Assembly: GCA_930990665.1 (NCBI GenBank)
Contig: CAKNQN010000009.1
Coordinates: forward strand, 1-59,966
Direction: 5' to 3'
DNA length: 59,966 nt
Source of the DNA: an uncultured Clostridia bacterium
GTDB lineage: Bacteria > Bacillota > Clostridia > Christensenellales > Borkfalkiaceae
In this document: one piece after another, positions 53,210 to 59,966 of the stretch
Layout: each line of letters starts with the position of its first letter
Position numbering within the stretch: the stretch's first letter is position 1
The notes under the pieces: model-generated
Database searches by the model: none
Seen by the model: the letters and a program-made list of their open reading frames with translations, nothing else
Told to the model about the DNA's origin: nothing
Translations under genes and position numbers: made by a program

Positions 53210-55114
53210 ATGGCAAAAAGATGGAAACGTGCGTTTACGATCACGGAGCTTGTCATCGTGATCGCGGTAGTGGCGATTCTCGCCGCGGTGCTGATCCCCA
53301 CTTTTGCGAACGTCATCAAGAAGGCGGACGAGAGTGCGGACACGCAGATCGTGCGGGAGATGAACACGGCATTGTCCATGGGCAGCGCGGAAGGAAATCC
53401 CGATTCGATCGGCGAGGTTCTGGACATTCTGCTCGAAGAGGGCGGTTTTGACATGGCCAAGGTCAATCCTTCATCGGAGGGATATCTGTATGCGTGGGAA
53501 AAGGCATCCAACCAGATCTTGCTGCTCAACGAAAAGGGGGAGGTAGTATACAGCAACCGCGCGTATGATACGGCGGACTGGGAGCTGTATGTTCCTGTCG
53601 GGAACAACACGGCGGCGACGGCGCTCAACGTATTCAGCGGCAAGGCGAACGTGTATGTTTCGGAAGATCTCACCTTTGATTTTAAGTTCAAGAATGCGAT
53701 GTCTCTTATGGTGGCGGAGGGCAAGACGCTGACTGGCAGCGTGACGCTGGGCGGAAGCGCTGCGGCGTCGGCCACGATCAGCGGACAGATCGACGGAGCG
53801 CTCGTAGTCAATAACGCAGCGGCGGAAGTGTCCCATTACGGCATGGTCGAAAGCGTCGATCTGCAGGCGGTCGCGTCGAACAGCTATCATGAATACGGCA
53901 CGGTTTTGGGCGAGTTCAGCGTATCGCAGGGGCGCGTCGTGGTCGAAAACGGAGCCAACGTATCGGAAATTTCCGTACCCGCGGGCGCGCAGAACGTAAA
54001 GATTCTTTCCAATGCGTCGCAGAACGTCGTGGTCACGACGGAATCTTCTTCGGTGACGATCGAAAAGGGCGCAGGCAAAGTGTTTGTCGGCGGCTCGCAG
54101 GCGAGCGGCGTTGCGGGAAGTGGAGCGATCACTGTACAGGAAGTCGGGGATAAAGCCTCGTTGAAAGCTGCCATGCAGACGAATTCCTATGTGCGCCTTA
54201 CACAGAATCTGGTATTCACGACGGCAGATATTATCGATATCCCCGCGGAAGCGGCTGTCGTCTTGGATATGAACGGCAAGAGCATCACGGTGGAATCGGA
54301 TTTTGAAGGCCATCCGTTTGTCAACAACGGTACGCTTACCGTCACCGGCAACGGAACGATCGATTCTTCTGCTTCAAGTAAAAACGGGAAGGGAGCCATA
54401 GAAAATTATGGTACTTTACTTATTGAAGACGGTAATTATCGTGGTGCCTATGCCGCAGGCGGATCAGTTATACGTAATATGGGTAAAGATGCTGTATTAA
54501 TTATAAATGATGGAATTTATGAAGAGGCCCCTGTTGCAGTATTTAATGAAGGCACAGCAACTATAAACGGAGGCTCGTATACAGGAACGACATGCAGTGC
54601 TTGTGATAAGGATTATTGGACTTATACAATCAGAAATACTACGGTTGACAGTTATATGATTATCAACGGCGGTACGTTTATCGGAACGCAGGGCGCTGTT
54701 TCCGCGGCGATCGGTACATTGATTGTAAACGACGGATATTTTAAGAGCGTTGTGTGCGAAAACAATCATACCGGAGCGGTATTTTATGCTCTATATGCAG
54801 CCGGTGAAGCCGGCAGAGTTCGTTGCGTGATCAACGGCGGCACCTTTGAAACGGAAGGAAATGTTACTGCGGTTTCAATCGGTAACGATAACTCCGGCGG
54901 CGACGGCGGTATCAAAGCGCCCGCTACGGGAGAAATTTACGGCGGCACGTTTATTGCACCGGCTGGTGTGGATGCATTGCGTGTTGCGGACGTAACGGGC
55001 ACTCCGTTTATTTTCGGCGGTTCTTATACCAAGGCTTTTGATGAAAAATATTTAATGACAGGTTATGAATTTGTTCAAGAAGGCAACTACTATGTCGTGC
55101 GCGCGATCGCGTAA
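53210..55114 (+). CDS. type IV pilin-like protein with beta-helix passenger, 634 aa
   Basis: The ATG follows AAAAAGGAG by eight bases. The leader MAKRWKRA is only eight residues, then FTITELVIVIAVVAILAAVL, the same class III signal and pilin helix as the 588-residue protein, again with Ala at -1 and Glu at +5. The next part (to about 130) shares ESADTQ and N-terminal pilin-like segments. The passenger carries VLDMNGKSITV, TVTGNGTIDSS, INGGSY/INGGTF/VNDGYF units and ends YYVVRAIA, comparable to YVVA in the other protein. Internal AT-rich patches lie at 54390-54700. It interrupts the nrdG-nrdD locus in opposite orientation. Probably surface displayed; function unknown. Confidence 0.85.
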   Translation: MAKRWKRAFTITELVIVIAVVAILAAVLIPTFANVIKKADESADTQIVREMNTALSMGSAEGNPDSIGEVLDILLEEGGFDMAKVNPSSEGYLYAWEKASNQILLLNEKGEVVYSNRAYDTADWELYVPVGNNTAATALNVFSGKANVYVSEDLTFDFKFKNAMSLMVAEGKTLTGSVTLGGSAAASATISGQIDGALVVNNAAAEVSHYGMVESVDLQAVASNSYHEYGTVLGEFSVSQGRVVVENGANVSEISVPAGAQNVKILSNASQNVVVTTESSSVTIEKGAGKVFVGGSQASGVAGSGAITVQEVGDKASLKAAMQTNSYVRLTQNLVFTTADIIDIPAEAAVVLDMNGKSITVESDFEGHPFVNNGTLTVTGNGTIDSSASSKNGKGAIENYGTLLIEDGNYRGAYAAGGSVIRNMGKDAVLIINDGIYEEAPVAVFNEGTATINGGSYTGTTCSACDKDYWTYTIRNTTVDSYMIINGGTFIGTQGAVSAAIGTLIVNDGYFKSVVCENNHTGAVFYALYAAGEAGRVRCVINGGTFETEGNVTAVSIGNDNSGGDGGIKAPATGEIYGGTFIAPAGVDALRVADVTGTPFIFGGSYTKAFDEKYLMTGYEFVQEGNYYVVRAIA

Positions 55115-55121
55115 AAAAATA

Positions 55122-55171
55122 AAAAATATAATAGGGGGGGACGCTGAGGCGTCCCCCCCCTATTATATTTA
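55122..55171. terminator. bidirectional terminator between pilin 2 and nrdG
   Basis: An almost perfect long stem, AAATATAATAGGGGGGG-ACGC / GCGT-CCCCCCCTATTATATTT with loop TGAG. A and T runs on both sides suit termination in both directions. Confidence 0.88.
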
Positions 55172-55205
55172 TAATGTCTGACAGTCAGTAAAAAAAGACA
55201 GGCGT

Positions 55206-55889
55206 TCAGTTTTCCCCGCGGATGAGCACGTTCGGGATAAAGGGTTTCATGAGCTGTTTGAAGACCTGCATCTCTTCGTCCGAACAGGCGGTGAGGCCGC
55301 GGCGCAGGACGGCGTCGCCGTCGCGGAAAGCCTGCAAAAAGTACCGTTTGGCTCCTTTCAGCCACTGTCCGATGCGCACGAAATCCTCGGCGCGGTGCAA
55401 TTCTTTCACCACCGTGGTGCGAAATTCGTATTCGATGCCGCTCTCCATCAGAAAGGCTGCGCTCTCGCGGACGGCGTCCAGATTTACGGAAACGCCCGCC
55501 GTCGCAGCGTAGCGTTCGGGCGAATTTTTGATGTCCATCGCCACGAAATCCACCAGCCCTTCGGCGCAGAGCTCTTTCAGCCGCGCGGGAAAGGACCCGT
55601 TGGTGTCCAGTTTGACCGCATAGCCGAGCGCGCGGATCTCGCGCAGAAAGGGCGCAATGTCCTGCACGAGCGGCTCGCCGCCCGTCACGCACACGCCGTC
55701 GAGGATGCCCCGCCGCTTTGCAAGAAAGGCAAAGAGCTCCTCTTTGGATAGCTTTTCCTCTCTGCCGTCGAGGATCTCCCCGTTCTGGCAAAAGGGGCAG
55801 CGGAAGTTGCACCCCGACAAAAAAACCGTGCATGCCACCCTTCCGGGAAAATCCAGAAGGGTCGTCTTTTGCAGTCCTGCGATCTTCAT
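55206..55889 (-). CDS. nrdG: anaerobic ribonucleotide reductase activase NrdG
   Basis: 227 residues, radical-SAM enzyme that installs the glycyl radical on NrdD. Cluster motif CNFRCPFC near residue 27-34 (SGCNFRCPFCQNG), GGEP in VCVTGGEPLVQD, and the NrdG2-type start MKIAGLQKTTLLDFPGRVACTVF. It is on the same strand as nrdD, but the pilin-like gene lies between them. AGGA lies before the ATG. Confidence 0.93.
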   Translation of the reverse strand: MKIAGLQKTTLLDFPGRVACTVFLSGCNFRCPFCQNGEILDGREEKLSKEELFAFLAKRRGILDGVCVTGGEPLVQDIAPFLREIRALGYAVKLDTNGSFPARLKELCAEGLVDFVAMDIKNSPERYAATAGVSVNLDAVRESAAFLMESGIEYEFRTTVVKELHRAEDFVRIGQWLKGAKRYFLQAFRDGDAVLRRGLTACSDEEMQVFKQLMKPFIPNVLIRGEN

Positions 55890-56129
55890 TTTTCCTCCCA
55901 GCGGAAAGTTCCGCCCCGTCTTTTTCTCTCACATTATACTCTTTCGCCCCGCAAAAGTAAAGATTTTTTGAGAAAAGGCGCCGAAATCCGTGCAATTTTT
56001 CGGAAAATGGTTTATAATACAGGCATCCGAAACGGGCATACGTGCGGCATTTTTTCACAAAGTAATCATGAAAATGTGCCTTTTGCCGTCATATGTTCCG
56101 TTTACAATAGAAAAAAGGAGGGAACCAGT

Positions 56130-57539
56130 ATGAAAAGGAAGTTCCGTTATCTCATCGCCGTCATCGCGGTCGTGTGTGCGCTCTCTTTGGCACTGGCGGG
56201 CTGCACGCAGCAGACTTCCCGCTACATCACGAGCATCACTCAGGTCGGCGGGAACATCGTCGCCTACTATTCCGACGGCACCAGCCAGACGATCGGCAGC
56301 GCCGGCGGGGAATTTTCCCTCGAAGATGTCTACGAGGCGGCCAAGACGATCGAAGGGGAAGACTATACTTACGAACAGTTTCTGAAAGATTACGTGCAGG
56401 TGGAGACCGCGGTCGACAACTCCAAGGCGATCAACCGCGCGCTCGCGTCCAGCGTGAAATTCTATACCGAGTTCAGCGAGACGGCGCCGCGCGAAGGTTT
56501 TCCGATGATGACCGAGCAGCGCACGGGCGTGTACACCGGTTCGGGCGTCATCTACCGCAAGGATAGCGATTACACCTACATGATCACCAACTATCACGTC
56601 GTGTACAGCCAGTATGCCAACAGCGACAACGGTTCGACGAAGATCGCCAAGCGCATCCACTGCTATCTGTACGGGAGCGAGAGCCAGCCTGCGCCTTCCA
56701 AGACGCAGACCAACCGCTATTACACCACCTATGAATACGATTCGTATGCCGTCGAATGCGAATATGTCGGCGGGTCTCTGACCAACGACATCGCGATCGT
56801 GCGCGCCAAGACGGCGGACATGACGGCGATCAACCCCGATTTCCTCGTGGCGGAATTTGCCGATTCCTATCACGTGGGGCAGACGGCCATCGCCATCGGC
56901 AACCCCGAAGGGGAGGGCATCTCCGCATCGCAGGGCATCGTGTCCGTCGCCGACGAATACATCAGCCTGAACATCGACGGCACGGCGCGTTCCTACCGTT
57001 CCATGCGCATCGACACCGCCATCTACGGCGGCAACTCGGGCGGCGGCCTGTTCAATACCGAGGGCAAGCTCATCGGCATCACGAACGCGGGCGACGGAGA
57101 AGACCAGAGCATCAACTTTGCCGTGCCTCTGGAAATCGCCAAAGGGGTGGCGGATAACATTCTCGACGCCTTCGGCGACGGGTCGGGCGGTTCCGTTTCG
57201 GCGCAGACGCCCACGCTCGGCGTGACGGTCACCACGTCCAATTCCCGCTATGTGTACGATTCCGGCCTCGGGTACGGGGAGATCGTCGAGACGATCACCG
57301 TGCAGAGTGTGGTGTCGGACTCCATCGCTCAGACGCTCGGTCTGCAGACGAACGACGTGCTCACGGGCATCTCGGTGGGCGGCGTGTCCTATGCGCTCAA
57401 CCGCAATTTCGACATTTCCGATGCCCTTCTCACGGCGCGCGTCGGTTCTGAGATCACCGTCACCTATTTCCGCGGCGGCCAGAGCCAGACTTCAGGCAGC
57501 TACACCATGAAGGCGTCCGACTTCTCCGCGGTGCAGTGA
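56130..57539 (+). CDS. HtrA/DegP-type serine protease lipoprotein with PDZ domain
   Basis: 469 residues. Signal peptide with lipobox LAGC (Cys25). The trypsin-like domain has His156 (MITNYHVV), Asp220 (SLTNDIAIVRA) and Ser303 (GGNSGGGLF), so the triad is complete. The C-terminal PDZ domain (about 355-455) includes VSDSIAQTLGLQTNDVLTGI. A 90-residue linker precedes the protease domain. HtrA proteases degrade misfolded proteins outside the membrane. AAAGGAGG lies eight bases before the ATG; longer upstream frames are rejected. A -10-like TATAAT is at 56013. Confidence 0.92.
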   Translation: MKRKFRYLIAVIAVVCALSLALAGCTQQTSRYITSITQVGGNIVAYYSDGTSQTIGSAGGEFSLEDVYEAAKTIEGEDYTYEQFLKDYVQVETAVDNSKAINRALASSVKFYTEFSETAPREGFPMMTEQRTGVYTGSGVIYRKDSDYTYMITNYHVVYSQYANSDNGSTKIAKRIHCYLYGSESQPAPSKTQTNRYYTTYEYDSYAVECEYVGGSLTNDIAIVRAKTADMTAINPDFLVAEFADSYHVGQTAIAIGNPEGEGISASQGIVSVADEYISLNIDGTARSYRSMRIDTAIYGGNSGGGLFNTEGKLIGITNAGDGEDQSINFAVPLEIAKGVADNILDAFGDGSGGSVSAQTPTLGVTVTTSNSRYVYDSGLGYGEIVETITVQSVVSDSIAQTLGLQTNDVLTGISVGGVSYALNRNFDISDALLTARVGSEITVTYFRGGQSQTSGSYTMKASDFSAVQ

Positions 57540-57575
57540 TCGGGTTTGTTAAAAATAGAATTTGCTTCTTCTTAT

Positions 57576-57602
57576 CCCCCGGCCCGGCCGGGGGATTTTT
57601 TG
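57576..57602 (+). terminator. terminator of the htrA-like gene
   Basis: CCCCCGGCC / GGCCGGGGG then ATTTTTTG, 37 bases past the stop. Confidence 0.88.
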
Positions 57603-57752
57603 TATATCGTTTTTTTTCGTATAAGAAAATATCCGATCGCTGAAAAAATCTTTCGGCAAAGATAGGCGCCGCGCGTTCGTCCGTCCGCCGTCGCTCGTCT
57701 GTGCCTGCTTGTCCGTCGCCTTTTTGTTGCCGCCGCGCACCGGTTCGTCCGC

Positions 57753-58130
57753 TTGGTTGCATATTTTGGCGCCGCGCGTTCGCCCGTCCGCGGGGGGGGC
57801 GCCGCTCGTCCGCTCGACGGTATGAACCCGCGGCCCGACCATCCGAACCTTCCGCTCTCCTGTCATCATTCCTCCCTCTTCCTCGGCTGGATGCAGGGCG
57901 TCGTACAGGCCCTTGCCGCACTCAGCGGGGTCGAGGAACTGAGCGTCACGGTAGACGGCGACGGCGTGAGCCTCATTTACCTCCACGGTGTGGCTGTCTC
58001 CGACGGAGCGGGCCGGGTCGATATAGAGGTCACGATCGAGGCGGAAGAGATCGGCGGAAGCGTGACCATCGAATTTCCGTCCGACGTGACAAGCCTTGCC
58101 GACAGCTACTATGAAGCCATGTATTCTTGA
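57753..58130 (+). pseudogene. possible remnant of a secreted beta-rich protein
   Basis: The frame to 58130 has coding character only in its last 75 codons: GVEELSVTVDGDGVSLIYLH, VDIEVTIEAEEIGGSVTIEF and SLADSYYEAMYS, an alternating beta pattern such as occurs at the C-terminus of lipoproteins. There is no ribosome site, and the preceding part is GC-rich low complexity. It may be the tail of a broken gene. The rest of 57603-57752 holds duplicated GGCGCCGCGCGTTCG-type sequence. Confidence 0.35.
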
Positions 58131-58244
58131 CCGCGGCGGAGCGAGCGATCCGAGCCGGCCCCGCAGCGGGATGCGATCTTTTGGTTTATAGCCGCGGCGG
58201 GTCGGCAAAGCTTTGTTTGCCGATCAGCCGCGGGAAAAGTGCGG

Positions 58245-58276
58245 CCGCCCCCTGCGCCTTCGGGCGCAGGGGGCGG
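58245..58276. terminator. GC hairpin
   Basis: CCGCCCCCTGCGCC / GGCGCAGGGGGCGG with a four-base loop; no T-run on either strand. Confidence 0.55.
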
Positions 58277-58287
58277 AATTCATAAAA

Positions 58288-58327
58288 TTGCAGGAAGGGG
58301 AGGCCTTACGGCCTCCCCTTCCTGCAA
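58288..58327 (-). terminator. terminator of hppA
   Basis: Perfect 18-bp stem TTGCAGGAAGGGGAGGCC / GGCCTCCCCTTCCTGCAA with loop TTAC, 49 bases beyond the hppA stop; on the minus strand it is followed by TTTTATG. Confidence 0.75.
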
Positions 58328-58376
58328 AACATCTTTTGCAGAAGCGCAAAAGCAGAATTTTTCGCGAAGAGGGGTA

Positions 58377-59966
<1,590 letters not shown>

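Overview
The window looks like an origin-proximal stretch of a Gram-positive, endospore-lineage chromosome (class Clostridia; a Christensenellales/Borkfalkia-like organism is my best guess, held weakly). Pointers are ParA/ParB with consensus parS sites, YyaC, a SpoIIIJ/Jag pair, rpmH-rnpA-yidD-yidC-jag, dnaN, YpsA, a FloT/NfeD pair, class III ribonucleotide reductase with an NrdR box pair, and near-consensus sigma-A-type promoters. Coding DNA is GC-rich; the intergenic desert is strongly AT-rich (judged by eye).

Layout. 1-5.1 kb: 5' tip of a 16S rRNA gene with two strong promoters, a 59-residue membrane peptide, parB-parA and ftsH, all on the minus strand. 5.1-10.6 kb: an almost gene-free region with a 35-bp tandem array, short duplications, four parS-type palindromes, a perfect 22-bp inverted repeat and an inverted DnaA-box pair. 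10.6-21.4 kb: yyaC, a large type IV pilin-like beta-helix protein, an SPFH/zinc-ribbon membrane cluster, a CE15-like esterase, and two divergent MATE transporters whose tails are minisatellites. 21.8-26.3 kb: jag, yidC, yidD, rnpA, rpmH and dnaN on the minus strand. 26.3-26.6 kb: a cluster of DnaA-box-like sites between dnaN and the divergent rsmG; dnaA itself is not in the window. 26.7-34 kb: rsmG, ypsA, nfeD-floT, feoA-feoA-feoB and a Cys-rich peptide. 34-39.4 kb: ferritin-like protein, RlmI-type methyltransferase, dxs and a DUF368 (PopT-type) undecaprenyl-phosphate translocase candidate. 39.8-48.9 kb: a phosphate regulon (pstS, pstC, pstA, pstB, phoU, a Na/Pi symporter with PhoU domain, phoP, phoR) with PhoP-box-like repeats. 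49.2-55.9 kb: trxB, nrdD fused to a redoxin, nrdG, with a second pilin-like beta-helix gene placed between nrdG and nrdD. 56-60 kb: an HtrA-type lipoprotein protease, a possible gene remnant and a K+-dependent-type membrane pyrophosphatase running off the end.

Functional themes are chromosome origin handling (ParABS, DnaA boxes, dnaN), membrane protein biogenesis (YidC, Jag, FtsH, HtrA), membrane microdomains (FloT/NfeD and a second SPFH protein), isoprenoid lipid carrier supply and recycling (Dxs and DUF368), iron and phosphate uptake, and anaerobic dNTP synthesis with its own redoxin and reductase. The least explained items are the two long proteins that join a type IV pilin N-terminus to a variable beta-helix passenger, and the parS variants with a CATATG centre.
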